DNA of 64,000 nt from Pseudoflavonifractor sp050943825 (GTDB taxonomy: Bacteria; Bacillota; Clostridia; Oscillospirales; Oscillospiraceae), in assembly GCF_050943825.1 (NCBI RefSeq), contig NZ_JBMNPX010000007.1, forward strand, positions 62,001-126,000, given 5' to 3'. Position 1 is the first letter of the stretch, and each line of letters opens with the position of its first letter. A program made the position numbers and the translations under genes. Positions 15,981-26,200 of the stretch are shown here, in pieces. Below the pieces are notes generated by a model. That model did not search any database and was not told the DNA's origin. It saw only the letters and a program-made list of their open reading frames with translations.

Positions 15981-17435
15981 TTATGACCTGTCTATCAGCT
16001 CAAAGGAGCGGAAATCAATCCTTCCCTTCCCTGCAAATTTGAAATACAATGCCCGGGTGCCGTTGGGAATTGTGCAGGGAGCACCCAACTCCTTCCAGGC
16101 ATTTGAATTGAGATTCACCGAAATTTTGGCTGCCGGAGCCTTGAAATCCGGCGTGTCGGACACCAATAGCTCACCGCTGGCGTGACCCCGCAGTTCTGCG
16201 GACACAAATTTCAGCCCCCTGCAGTTAAAATACTTGAAGCCGGCCACCGCTCCGTCCCGCATGTTGGCCAGATACTGGCTGTCCCGCTCCTCGCCATCCT
16301 TCCCCTCCTGGGTGAAATAGGGGTGAGCAGCAAGCCGGAGCCGTGGGAACCGGATATCGTACCGTGCACTCCCTTTTCCGCTCCACAGGTTGCAGGCAAT
16401 TCGGGCCGGATACCGGCCGCTGCCTTTCAGTGGTGCGCCGTTGAGGCCGCAGGAGGTGACCTCCGCCTGGCGGAAGCCGCCGTCCTGCCGCCGCTCCAGC
16501 TTCTCAGCGCAGGCCTGTCTGGAATAGGAGTGCCGGTTGGTCTGGCGGTGATAGAACACGTACCACTGGCCACCCACTTCCACAATGCCCCCATGGGTGT
16601 TGCCCAGGTAGTTGGCCGCCCGGGTCTCGTCGGTTCTGCCGTCCAGGAACAGGTCGCCAATGTCCACTAGGGTACCGCCGAAGGTGAAGGGCCCTCTGGG
16701 GCTGGGTCCCATAGCGTAGCACAGCTCGTGGTTGTGCTGGGAGGAGTAGACAAAGCAGTACTGTCCGTCCACCTTTCGAATGGAGCTGGCCTCAAAGAAG
16801 GCGTGGTTCTCAAAGGCACCCGGCTTCCCCTTAGTGGGGAAGAGCAGGTCAGGCCCGGACTTGATGGTGACCATATCCGGCTCCAGCTCCAGCACCACGC
16901 CACCCGAGTTGGTCAGATTGTGGAACCCGGAGGCCACGGCGGGCACCTTGGTGGCAAAACCGGAGTAGAGCCAGACCCGTCCGTCATCATCGGTGAGCAC
17001 GCCCGGGTCAAAGGGAAAGGGTTCCCCCGATTTGGTACCCCAGATGTGGCCGTCTTTGAATTTCACATGGCCGTGGAACTGGTACTCGCCCGCCGGAGTA
17101 TCGCACACCGCCACTGACATAACGCCCAGAAAGTCAATGGCATAGTAGAGATAATAGCGTCCATCCGGGCCCTGAGTCACGTCAGGCGCGTACAGGCACC
17201 GCCGGCCTTTCTTGTTCATAGGGTCCTGATTCTTGCGGTAGATGATACCCTCATACCGCCAGTCCCTCAGATTCTTCACAGGAGCGGACCAGCAGACGTA
17301 GTCATTCATACAGAAGAGAGGGCCGCCGAACCGGTCGTGGGAGCCGTAGACATATACCCGGTCGCCAAACACATGGGGTTCACCGTCGGGGACATACTCC
17401 CAGCTGGGAAGATAGGGGTTAAAGGCCTGCTCCAT
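15981..17435 (-). CDS. Glycoside hydrolase family 43 protein
   Basis: 484 residues. The N-terminal five-bladed beta-propeller of GH43 spans about residues 1-310. The catalytic base is probably the Asp in WEYVPDGEPHVFGDRVYVYG, the pKa-modulating Asp lies in PFDPGVLTDDDGRVWLYSG, and the acid Glu in ENHAFFEASSIRKVDGQY. The C-terminal 150 residues look like a beta-sandwich accessory domain. Likely substrates are arabinofuranosyl or xylosyl plant polysaccharide fragments. No signal peptide is seen, so it probably acts on imported oligosaccharides. It stands alone. Confidence 0.9.
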   Translation of the reverse strand: MEQAFNPYLPSWEYVPDGEPHVFGDRVYVYGSHDRFGGPLFCMNDYVCWSAPVKNLRDWRYEGIIYRKNQDPMNKKGRRCLYAPDVTQGPDGRYYLYYAIDFLGVMSVAVCDTPAGEYQFHGHVKFKDGHIWGTKSGEPFPFDPGVLTDDDGRVWLYSGFATKVPAVASGFHNLTNSGGVVLELEPDMVTIKSGPDLLFPTKGKPGAFENHAFFEASSIRKVDGQYCFVYSSQHNHELCYAMGPSPRGPFTFGGTLVDIGDLFLDGRTDETRAANYLGNTHGGIVEVGGQWYVFYHRQTNRHSYSRQACAEKLERRQDGGFRQAEVTSCGLNGAPLKGSGRYPARIACNLWSGKGSARYDIRFPRLRLAAHPYFTQEGKDGEERDSQYLANMRDGAVAGFKYFNCRGLKFVSAELRGHASGELLVSDTPDFKAPAAKISVNLNSNAWKELGAPCTIPNGTRALYFKFAGKGRIDFRSFELIDRS

Positions 17436-17554
17436 ACCCGTTCCTCCAGTTTTCTTAAAAATATAATATTATTGATGGAGAGCTCCTTTTGACATCCTGC
17501 TCTGTGCTTAATATCAGAACCTTAAAGGAGCTATCCGTCAAATTTGCCTGCGCC

Positions 17555-17600
17555 AACAAAAGTTCCGCGCCGGATAAATCATCCGGCGCGGAATTTTTGT
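17555..17600 (-). terminator. Terminator of carAB
   Basis: ATTCCGCGCCGGAT pairs with ATCCGGCGCGGAA around a 5-base loop, with T-rich flanks on both strands, right after the carB stop. Confidence 0.88.
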
Positions 17601-20600
17601 TCAGATGGTGGTGATATCGATGGGGCGCAGGTCGGCGCTGCGGCCCTGCTCCCGGACGGTGAGGATAGCCCGTGCGGTGTCCACAGCGGTGACGCAGGGC
17701 ACAGAGTGCTCCACGGCGGAGCGGCGGATCTTGAAGCCGTCGGAGCTGTGCTTGCGGCCCCGGGTGGGGGTGTTGATGACCAGGTCCACAGACCCGGAGG
17801 CGATCATGTCCAGGATGTTGGGGTGGGCCTCGGACACACGAGCCACACAGCGGCACTGAACACCCGCGGCCTCCAGGGCGTCGGCTGTGCCGGAGGTGGC
17901 CAGAATCTCAATGCCCATATCGGCCATGCCACGGGCAATACCCACGATTTCGCCCTTGTCCTCGTCCTTCACGGTGACGATGACCCGGCCGTCCCGCTTG
18001 GGCACCTTCATGTTGGCGCCCTTGAAGGCCTTCAGCAGGGCCTGGGGGAAGGACTCCGCCAGACCCAGGCACTCGCCGGTGGACTTCATCTCAGGGCCAA
18101 GGCCGGTGTCCACGTCGGTCAGCTTCTCGAAGGAGAACACGGGCATCTTCACGGCGTAGTAGCTGGCCTCGGGGTAGATGCCGGTGCCGTACCCCAGGTC
18201 CTTCAGCTTCTGACCCAGCATGACCTTGGTGGCCAGGTCAATGATGGGCACGCCGGTGACCTTGGAGATATAGGGGATGGTGCGGGAGGAGCGGGGGTTG
18301 ACCTCAATGACGTAAATCTCGTCGTTGTAGAGGATATACTGGGCGTTGATGAGGCCGATGACTCCCAGGTGCCTGGCCATATCCCGGGTGTAGCGCAGGA
18401 TCATGTCCTTGTGCTTGTCCTCCAGGTGGAGGGGCGGATAGACGGCGATGGAGTCGCCGGAGTGGACGCCGGAGCGCTCCACGTGCTCCATGATACCGGG
18501 GAGCAGGATGTCCTCCCCGTCGAACACGCCGTCCACCTCCAGCTCCCGGCCCATCAGGTATTTGTCCACCAGAATGGGGTGCTCCTGGACGGTCATGTTG
18601 ATGATCTTCATGAAGTCGATGATGTTCTTGTCGGAGTAGGCGATCTCCATGCCCTGGCCGCCCAGCACGTAGGAGGGCCGGACCAGCACCGGGTAGCCCA
18701 GCTCCCGGGCGGCGGCGAGGGCCTCCTCGGTGGTGAACACGGTCTGGCCCTTGGCGCGGGGAATGCCGCACTGCTCCAGAATCTCGTCAAACCGCTCCCG
18801 GTCCTCGGCGGCGTCCACGCCGTCGGCCGGGGTGCCCAGGATGGGCACGCCCATGTCGGTGAGGGCCTGGGCCAGCTTGATGGCGGTCTGGCCGCCGAAC
18901 TGGACCACAGCGCCCCAGGGCTTCTCCAGCTCCACAACGGCCTCCACGTCCTCGGGGGTCAGGGGCTCGAAGTAGAGCTTGTCGGCCACGTCGAAGTCGG
19001 TGGACACGGTCTCGGGGTTGTTGTTGATGATAATGGTCTCATAGCCCAGGCGCTTGAAGGCCCAGACAGAGTGGACGGAGCAGTAGTCAAACTCGATGCC
19101 CTGGCCGATACGGATGGGGCCGGAGCCCAGCACCAGCACCTTCTTCCGCTCGGGCGCGCCCTCGGTGCGGTGAGGTGCGGCGGTGGCGGCGGACAGGTAG
19201 GGCGCCTCGGGGATGTGGGGGGCCAGCTCGCCCACGTTGGGCAGGTGGAGGCCGTCCACCGCCTCGTTCTCCTCATCGTAGGAGGAGTAGTAATAGGGCG
19301 TCTGGGCCTCAAACTCGGCGGCGCAGGTATCCACCATCTTGAAGGCAGGGACAATGTCCATGCTCTCCCGCAGGGCCTTGATCTCCTTCCGCTCCTTGCC
19401 GGACAGGGCGGCGATCCAGGCGTCGGAGAAGCCCATCTCCTTGGCCTGACGGAGGGTGTCGGCGTCCAGATGGCCGTGGTCCAGCTTGTCCTCCATGTCC
19501 ACGATGTTCTGGAACCGGTCCAGGAACCACAGGTCGTACTTGGTAATCTTGTTGATCTTCTCAGGGGAGAAGCCGCGGCGCAGGGCCTCGGCCACCACGA
19601 AGAGCCGCTGGTCGTCGATGTTCACCAGTCGCTCCTCAATCTCCTCGGTGTACAGCTCGTCCAGGCCGGGCAGGCGCAGGGACTTCACCGGCAGCTCCAG
19701 GGAGCGGATGGCCTTCATCAGGGCGCCCTCGAAGGAGTTGCCGATGGCCATGACCTCGCCGGTGGCCTTCATCTGGGTGCCCAGAGTGCGGCTGGCGGTG
19801 GTGAACTTGTCGAAGGGCAGGCGTGGAATCTTCAGTACGCAGTAGTCCAGGGTGGGCTCGAAGCAGGCGGTGGTCTTGCCGGTAACGGCGTTGGGGATCT
19901 CGTCCAGGGTGTAGCCCAGGGCGATCTTGGCGGCCACCTTGGCGATGGGGTAGCCGGTGGCCTTGGAGGCCAGGGCGGAGGAGCGGCTCACGCGGGGGTT
20001 GACCTCGATGACCGCGTACTCGAAGGAGTCGGGGTTCAGAGCCAGCTGCACGTTGCAGCCGCCCTCAATCTCCAGGGCGGAGATAATGTCCAGGGAGGCC
20101 TTACGGAGCATCTGGAATTCCTTGTTGGCCAGGGTCTGGGTGGGGGCCACCACGATGGAGTCGCCGGTGTGGACACCCACGGGGTCGATGTTCTCCATGG
20201 AGCAGATCTGAATCACGTTGCCAGCGGAGTCCCGCATGACCTCGAACTCGATCTCCTTCCAGCCGGAGATGCACCGCTCGATGAGCACCTGGCCCACACG
20301 GCTCAGGTGGATGCCCCGGTCGGCGATCTCCCGGAGGGAGGGCTCGTCGTAGGCGATGCCGCCGCCGGTGCCGCCCAGGGTGTAGGCGGGACGGACGATG
20401 ACGGGGTAGCCGATGCTGCCGGCGAAGGCCACGGCGTCCTCCACGCTCTCCACCACGTCGGAGGTGACGCAGGGCTGGCCGATGGCCTCCATGGCGTCCT
20501 TGAAACCCTGGCGGTCCTCCGCCTTGCGGATGGACTCAGGGCTGGTGCCCAGCAGGCGGACGCCGTACTTCTGCAGGATGCCCTGCTCGTGGAGGTTCAT

Positions 20601-20897
20601 GGCCAGGTTCAGGCCGGTCTGACCGCCCAGGGTGGGCAGAATGGAGTCGGGACGCTCCTTTTCGATGACCTGCTCCACGCTGGCGATGTTCAGGGGCTCA
20701 ATATACACATGGTCGGCAATGTCCTTGTCGGTCATGATGGTGGCGGGGTTGGAGTTGACCAGCACCACCTCCACGCCCTCTTCCTTCAGGGCGCGGCAGG
20801 CCTGGGTGCCGGCGTAGTCGAACTCAGCGGCCTGACCGATGACAATGGGGCCGGAGCCCAGCACCAGCACCTTCTTGATATTCGGATTCTTGGGCAT
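17601..20897 (-). CDS. carB: Carbamoyl-phosphate synthase large subunit
   Basis: 1098 residues, normal length. It makes carbamoyl phosphate from bicarbonate, ATP and ammonia channelled from CarA, for pyrimidine and arginine synthesis. Two homologous ATP-grasp halves are visible. The first opens with KKVLVLGSGPIVIGQAAEFD and the second with KKVLVLGSGPIRIGQGIEFD near residue 590. Glycine-rich and metal-binding stretches such as EVNPRVSRSSALASKATGYP and EVNPRSSRTIPYISKVTGVP appear in both halves. The C-terminal allosteric MGS-like domain has GIEILATSGTADALEAAGV. Its ATG shares a base with the carA stop. Confidence 0.98.
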   Translation of the reverse strand: MPKNPNIKKVLVLGSGPIVIGQAAEFDYAGTQACRALKEEGVEVVLVNSNPATIMTDKDIADHVYIEPLNIASVEQVIEKERPDSILPTLGGQTGLNLAMNLHEQGILQKYGVRLLGTSPESIRKAEDRQGFKDAMEAIGQPCVTSDVVESVEDAVAFAGSIGYPVIVRPAYTLGGTGGGIAYDEPSLREIADRGIHLSRVGQVLIERCISGWKEIEFEVMRDSAGNVIQICSMENIDPVGVHTGDSIVVAPTQTLANKEFQMLRKASLDIISALEIEGGCNVQLALNPDSFEYAVIEVNPRVSRSSALASKATGYPIAKVAAKIALGYTLDEIPNAVTGKTTACFEPTLDYCVLKIPRLPFDKFTTASRTLGTQMKATGEVMAIGNSFEGALMKAIRSLELPVKSLRLPGLDELYTEEIEERLVNIDDQRLFVVAEALRRGFSPEKINKITKYDLWFLDRFQNIVDMEDKLDHGHLDADTLRQAKEMGFSDAWIAALSGKERKEIKALRESMDIVPAFKMVDTCAAEFEAQTPYYYSSYDEENEAVDGLHLPNVGELAPHIPEAPYLSAATAAPHRTEGAPERKKVLVLGSGPIRIGQGIEFDYCSVHSVWAFKRLGYETIIINNNPETVSTDFDVADKLYFEPLTPEDVEAVVELEKPWGAVVQFGGQTAIKLAQALTDMGVPILGTPADGVDAAEDRERFDEILEQCGIPRAKGQTVFTTEEALAAARELGYPVLVRPSYVLGGQGMEIAYSDKNIIDFMKIINMTVQEHPILVDKYLMGRELEVDGVFDGEDILLPGIMEHVERSGVHSGDSIAVYPPLHLEDKHKDMILRYTRDMARHLGVIGLINAQYILYNDEIYVIEVNPRSSRTIPYISKVTGVPIIDLATKVMLGQKLKDLGYGTGIYPEASYYAVKMPVFSFEKLTDVDTGLGPEMKSTGECLGLAESFPQALLKAFKGANMKVPKRDGRVIVTVKDEDKGEIVGIARGMADMGIEILATSGTADALEAAGVQCRCVARVSEAHPNILDMIASGSVDLVINTPTRGRKHSSDGFKIRRSAVEHSVPCVTAVDTARAILTVREQGRSADLRPIDITTI

Positions 20898-21988
20898 TAC
20901 CGCGCCCCTCCCTTCTGCTTCATCATGTCCACAAAGTTGTCAAACAGATACTCGGTATCCATGGGTCCGGGGGAGGCCTCCGGGTGGAACTGGACGGTGA
21001 AGCAGTTGGGCCGCTTGTACTTCAGGCCCTCCACGCTGCCCTCGTTCACGTTCACATGGGAGATCTCGGCCACCTCCGGGTTCACGCTCTCCTTGGTGAC
21101 CACGTAGCCGTGGTTCTGGCTGGTGATATAAGCCCGGCCGTGCTCCAGGTCCTTCACCGGGTGGTTGCCGCCCCGGTGGCCAAAGCGCATCTTCCGGGTC
21201 TCGGCGCCGGTGGCCAGCGCCAGCAGCTGGTGGCCCAGGCAGACGGCGAACAGAGGCAGGTCGGACTGATAGAGCTTCTTCACCTCTTCGATGATGGCGG
21301 TGTTGTCCGCCGGGTCGCCGGGGCCGTTGGACAGCATCACGCCGTCAAAGCCGCCGGTGAGGACGGTCTCAGCGGGCGTGTGGGCGGGATAGACGGTGAC
21401 CTGGCACCCACGCTTCTGGAGGCAGCGGATCATGTTCTCCTTCACGCCGAAGTCCATCAGGGCTACCCGCAGCTGCTGCTCTCCCATGGCGGGATACACC
21501 TGGGGCGCCTTGCGGGTCACGGCCTCCACGGTGCCCTGCACCCGGTAGGCCTTGATCTTCTCCAGGCAATCCTGGACAGAAAAATGCTCCGCACAGGTGA
21601 TCATGCCGTTCATGGTCCCCTCGCTGCGGAGTATTCTGGTCAGCGCGCGGGTGTCCACGCCCTCAATACCGGTGATATCATATTGTTTCAGGTACTCGTT
21701 CAGGCCGCCCTCACAGCGGAAATTGCTGCCACGGGTGGTGAGGTGACGGACAATGAAGGCCTCCGCCCAGGGACGGGAGGACTCGTTGTCCTCGTGGTTC
21801 ACGCCGTAATTGCCGATAAGGGGATAGGACATCACAATGCCCTGTCCGGCGTAAGAGGGATCGGTCAGAATCTCCTGATAGCCCGTCATGGAGGTGTTGA
21901 ACACCATCTCGCACACACGGTCTGCGGTGGAGCCGATGCTGCGGCCCGTAAAGGTCATGCCGTTGGCCAGGATCAAGGTCGCTTTCAT
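20897..21988 (-). CDS. carA: Carbamoyl-phosphate synthase small (glutaminase) subunit
   Basis: 363 residues. The N-terminal half is the CarA-specific domain (GMTFTGRSIGSTADRVCEMV, FNTSMTGYQEILTDPSYAGQ). The C-terminal class I glutaminase has the nucleophile in LPLFAVCLGHQLLALATG and the histidine/glutamate pair in FTVQFHPEASPGP. It supplies ammonia to CarB. The ATG beginning MKATLILANG was preferred to a GTG 12 bases upstream because it matches the family start. The stop overlaps carB by one base. A long structured leader lies upstream. Confidence 0.97.
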   Translation of the reverse strand: MKATLILANGMTFTGRSIGSTADRVCEMVFNTSMTGYQEILTDPSYAGQGIVMSYPLIGNYGVNHEDNESSRPWAEAFIVRHLTTRGSNFRCEGGLNEYLKQYDITGIEGVDTRALTRILRSEGTMNGMITCAEHFSVQDCLEKIKAYRVQGTVEAVTRKAPQVYPAMGEQQLRVALMDFGVKENMIRCLQKRGCQVTVYPAHTPAETVLTGGFDGVMLSNGPGDPADNTAIIEEVKKLYQSDLPLFAVCLGHQLLALATGAETRKMRFGHRGGNHPVKDLEHGRAYITSQNHGYVVTKESVNPEVAEISHVNVNEGSVEGLKYKRPNCFTVQFHPEASPGPMDTEYLFDNFVDMMKQKGGAR

Positions 21989-22024
21989 CGCTTGTATCAC
22001 GCCTTTCGTTCCTATCGTTCAGCC

Positions 22025-22125
22025 GTCAGAGCGCGGAAATCCCTCAATGCTACACGAAAGGGAACCGTTTCGGTTCCCTTTCCATTGCTCCGTCCGCCGG
22101 TACTGGGGCCGGTGGGCGCTCTGAC
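22025..22125 (-). promoter_or_regulatory. Structured leader of carAB
   Basis: A 10-bp closing stem (GTCAGAGCGC at 22025-22034 with GCGCTCTGAC at 22116-22125) encloses an 11-bp hairpin (AAAGGGAACCG at 22057-22067 with CGGTTCCCTTT at 22071-22081) and a CACCGG/CCGGCGG-type arm. It lies between the promoter and the carA start, in the position of a pyrimidine-responsive leader. No PyrR consensus or known riboswitch core was recognised. Confidence 0.5.
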
Positions 22126-22142
22126 AGCCTGTTATCCCATTG

Positions 22143-22172
22143 ATTGTACTCTACTTGCCCGGTTTTGGGCAA
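22143..22172 (-). promoter_or_regulatory. Promoter of carAB
   Basis: On the minus strand, TTGCCC, an 18-base spacer and TACAAT, upstream of the structured leader. The -35 lies inside the inverted repeat TTGCCCAAAACCGGGCAA. Confidence 0.5.
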
Positions 22173-22298
22173 CTGTCTTTTTTCAGTATGAATGAAAATC
22201 GTAATTTTATACAAAAGATAGCCTATAATCTGGCTTTTTTGCTGTGAAACCGGCCTCTTTTATACAATTTCTTTGTATGAAGCAAAAAATCTTTTTGC

Positions 22299-23138
22299 TC
22301 ACATCCCCGCTTCCGGCCCCAGCTCCAGCACCACCAGCTCAGGCCGGTTGAAGATCCGGGGAATCCGGGTGCTCTCTCTGGCCAGTCCCCGGCTGACCAC
22401 CATGGTCTGCCCGTTCAGGTCATAAACTCCTCCGGCGTACTTGGGGAACAGCCCCTGGTTGGGGGCCAGCAGGCCGTTGATGAGTCCGGGCAGCCGCCAC
22501 TGGCCGCCGTGGGCGTGGCCTGCCACCGTCAGGTCGAACCCATACTGTATGTATGTCTCCACCCGCTCGGGCCGGTGGGTCACCAGGATGGTGAACCGGC
22601 TCCCGTCCGCCGCCTCACCCACCCGGGTCATCTGTGTTTTCCACTCCACCGTCCCCACCGCCGGGTCGTCCACGCCGCAGATGCGCAGGTTCTGGCCGTT
22701 AATCGTCACGTCCTCCCAGGCTCCCGCCAGCACAACCGCTCCGCAGGACGCCATAGTTTCCTTGATCTCCTCCACCTGGCCGCTCCAGAACTCGTGGTTT
22801 CCGGTGACATAGTAGGTGGGGTACTGCTCCGCCAGCGCCTTCACCACCGTGTAGGCGTTCTCCACCGGCAGGCTGGGGTCGTCGTCCACAATGTCGCCTC
22901 CCAGCAGCACCAAATTGGGCTCCTCTGCCGCCACTGCGTCCAGCAGCTCCCGCTGGCCCTGGCCGTAGTCACAGCAGTGGAGATCGGTGATCAGGGCCAC
23001 CCGCACGCCTCCGCTGAGCTTTTCACTCTCTATCTGATAATGGGGCACCGTCAGCCGGCTGTCCAGTCCCGCCGCCAACCCTACCACAACAGCCGCTGCT
23101 GCTCCGGCGCAGATCAGTCTCTTTTTTCTCTTTGTAAT
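22299..23138 (-). CDS. Metallophosphoesterase, membrane-anchored (YkuE-like)
   Basis: About 280 residues. An N-terminal basic stretch and one membrane segment (LICAGAAAAVVVGLAAG) precede a calcineurin-like domain. Metal ligands appear in ALITDLHCCDYGQG, LVLLGGDIVDDDPS, YYVTGNHEFWSG, LVTHRPERVE and GHAHGGQW. The likely role is hydrolysis of an envelope or lipid-linked phosphate ester. The start is odd. The frame opens with a TTG at 23198, but that TTG is part of a good -35 element. The only well placed ribosome site (GGGGAGG) is eight bases before an ATT codon at 23138, taken here as the start. A GTG three codons earlier abuts the site. Confidence 0.85.
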   Translation of the reverse strand: MTKRKKRLICAGAAAAVVVGLAAGLDSRLTVPHYQIESEKLSGGVRVALITDLHCCDYGQGQRELLDAVAAEEPNLVLLGGDIVDDDPSLPVENAYTVVKALAEQYPTYYVTGNHEFWSGQVEEIKETMASCGAVVLAGAWEDVTINGQNLRICGVDDPAVGTVEWKTQMTRVGEAADGSRFTILVTHRPERVETYIQYGFDLTVAGHAHGGQWRLPGLINGLLAPNQGLFPKYAGGVYDLNGQTMVVSRGLARESTRIPRIFNRPELVVLELGPEAGM

Positions 23139-23169
23139 GGGAAGCACCTCCCCGGTGTATTTGTCCCCT

Positions 23170-23198
23170 ATTTTATGTGCTTCTCCTCTGCCCGTCAA
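23170..23198 (-). promoter_or_regulatory. Promoter of the metallophosphoesterase gene
   Basis: TTGACG, a 17-base spacer and TAAAAT on the minus strand, directly after the preceding terminator. It places transcription start downstream of the TTG at 23198 and so excludes that codon as the translation start. Confidence 0.65.
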
Positions 23199-23206
23199 CC
23201 TGGAAT

Positions 23207-23240
23207 AAAAAACGGGAGCGCCTGAACTCAGGCGCTCCCG
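23207..23240 (-). terminator. Terminator of the VWA surface protein gene
   Basis: CGGGAGCGCCTGA and TCAGGCGCTCCCG form a 13-bp stem, followed by TTTTTT on the minus strand. Confidence 0.92.
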
Positions 23241-23275
23241 TCTGCTGTTTGGATTTGTTCCGGCGCTCTCTGCGG

Positions 23276-26200
23276 TTAGTTCTCCTTACGCTTGAGCAGG
23301 ATAATGCCCGCAGTACCGGCGGAAGCCATGGACAGAGCCAGCATCAGCATGCCCGCCACATACAGCGGGTTGACGGTGGTGCCGGTCTGGGGCAGGTTGC
23401 CGGTGGGCGTCTCGCCGTCGCCGATATCCACTTCCTCACCGGGATCGGTAGGATCAGTGGGATCAGTCGGATCGGTCGGGTCAGTGGGATCCGTGGGGTC
23501 GGTGGGGATATCCGGATCGCCGCCGCCGGGGGTCTGGCCGTCATCAATGTCGGTCTCTTCGGCCACATAGTACACATTGATGACTTTATTGCTGTTGAGG
23601 ACACCGCTCAGCGCGTCGCCGCTGGTGCTGTCGTAGGTGTAGCCGTCAATGGCAATGGCGTCATACTCGGTGACATCATAGCGGCTGCCCTCAATGCGGC
23701 TGGGCGTCTTATAGCTCTCAGCAATCTTGTCACCGGTCTCCTTGTCCAGATAGTTGACCGTGACAGTGTAATAGTCATAGCTGGAGCCGCCGCCACCGCC
23801 GCTGACGGTGTAGGACACGGTGGGCTTGCCGAATTCTTCCGCCTCGCCCACATTGCCCAGAGAGTCCACGGGATAGAGCACCGCGCTGTTGTTGGTGTAC
23901 AGGCCGTCGTAGCCCTTGCTGCCGTCAGCGTCATACTGGCCGTAGGTACCAGCAGCAGTCTTGGGGTTGGTCAGCTTTACGGAGTAGGTGAGCTGGACAG
24001 TGGCATCCTTGGTCACAGGCACGTTGATCTCCCACACGATGTACTCGTCCTCCACCTGTCCGTTGCCGCTGGTCTGTTCGTCGGTGGCCCCGTCAGCATA
24101 GTAGTGCAGGACATAGCGATAGGTGGTGGTTCCGTTCTCCTCAATCGGGCCGAAGCCGTAGGTGGTGTCGTCAATCTTGACCTTATCCAGAGCAACTCCG
24201 CCCTCGGTGAGGGTCAGCTTGTCGATGCTGTTGACAAAGTCGAAATTGTAGTCGTCGCCGTAGCCAATAACGTCCACTACCTTGGACCCGGCATCCACCA
24301 GCTGGATCAGGCTGTCCTGAACTCCGGCAAACGCTTTTTCCATGGAGTCATCAGCGTCTCCCGTATTGACCTTATACAGATCGCCAACCTCACCCGTCCA
24401 ATCCAGGAAGAGATTGGAAACCGTGTGTACCGCTGCTTGATCCGGATAATAGTCATAGGCACCGACTGTAATTAAATGCACACCATCCGCCGCAGCCTCC
24501 ACCATCTCCTGAGAGGCATTATAGGTGCCCTGCTCCATGTTGGTGAAGGGATAGACCTCCTTGTTGCTCCAGTCCGAGGTGCTGTAAATGTATGCGTCGC
24601 CCATTCCGTCCTCTTTTGTGCCCTTTGTGCATACAGTAGCGGACTTGTTAAAGGCCTCCACCTGCGTTCCGTACTGCTCCCGGAAAGCAGCAAAGCTTCC
24701 AGACGCTATGCTGTACATCCCAGTCAGATTATTATTATACATATGGGAGTCTTCCTGGGCAGTGCTGTCGAAGAACCGTCCACTTTTATACGGCTTCGTC
24801 ACAGAAGCGCCATCTTCATCCAGCCAGTAGAAGGCACCGCCGTCTGTCAGCAGAATGAGATACTTCTCTGCGTCATCACGCCCGGAAGCCAGCATCTCTC
24901 TGCCAGCCCGTACACCGGCCTGAATATTGGTTCCAGAACTAGCAAAGATGAAACCGGGGAGGTTAAATTCCTCCAATGTTTTCAGCGGAACTGTGTCGCT
25001 TGCTGTATTTCCAAAAGTGACCAGTCCCACACAAATATCAAGATTTTCCTTTTGCTTCAACTGTTCCAAAACGCTTTTTATATTATTCTTATATGTATTC
25101 CACCGACCGAATGATGTACCATCCGCAACAAATACCACATCCATCTTGGGAGCGTAGCCTGCCGCAGGCAGGGACAGGGTAATCTGGGATTCATAACTGG
25201 AGTTCAGGTTGGTGGCCGTCTTGGACTTGGAGACCTCCCAGTCAGGAGCGGGAGGATCGGGATCAGGATTTCCACCCTCATCCTCTATGGTATAGGTCAG
25301 CTGGGGCACAGGGAAAGCCACGGTGCCGCTGCCGCCTTCCGTAGAGGTGTAGTTCAGAACAGCGCTCTCATTGGTGGGCACAGTATAGTCGCCCGGCTCC
25401 TCGGCCTTATTGACCAGCGTCAGGCCGTAGGAGAGCTTCACGCCCGCGGCACTCTCCACGGGGACGTTGATGGTCCACACCAGCTGTTCCTTCTCCGTAT
25501 CAGTGGCAGGCTTGTACTCCACAGTGTAGGGATAGACGCCCTGCTTATCGGCTGTGCCGAAGTTGATCAGGTTCTCATTCTCCGCATCTGCCGTTCCGGT
25601 CAGCTCAGTGCCGCCCACGGTCAGCTTAACAGTGTCCAGACCGCTCAGGTCAAAATCGTCCCCAATGATATCGGTCACAGAGCCGCTCTGGATGGTATAC
25701 AGAATCGCGTCCTTAATCCCGGAAAAAATCTCTTTCGCATTGGCATTAGAGATGCTGCCCTCACCGGAATTGGTGCTCTGGGACTGGCAGTAGTTCATCA
25801 GCTCTTGGCCCCAGGGGTAGTTCTCCCAGTTGGAGGTATTGTCCGCGCCGTTGCCGTCCAGTTCGGGCACGGCATAGGCAAAGCTCTTGTCAAACTGAGC
25901 GGCCAGCGTGGTATAACCAGTGGCGGCATAGTACAGGGCAAACTCCGGACCACAGGCGTAGGTATCCTCAGCCACAGCCTGTTGTTCCTCCCAACCCTGA
26001 TAGATGTAGGTAGTGACATAGGAGGTCTTATCGTAGGATCCGTCCGCACCATATGCCTTTACATATCCGTCCTGTCTGGTGGCCTCCATTCTGGACGCCA
26101 CATCCGTCAGAAAAGCGCTAAAGCTCCCGTAGAGGCTTTCCACCGTCGTGCGGGCGCTGTTATCTGTATGAGGATACAGGTCCACAGGGTGAAGCATCGT

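Noticed and set aside
17544..21107. A 1187-residue plus-strand open frame opposite carB
   Set aside because: It is antisense to carB, which has full family motifs. The frame is rich in Gly/His/Val/Leu as expected from the reverse strand of GC-rich codons, and has no ribosome site.
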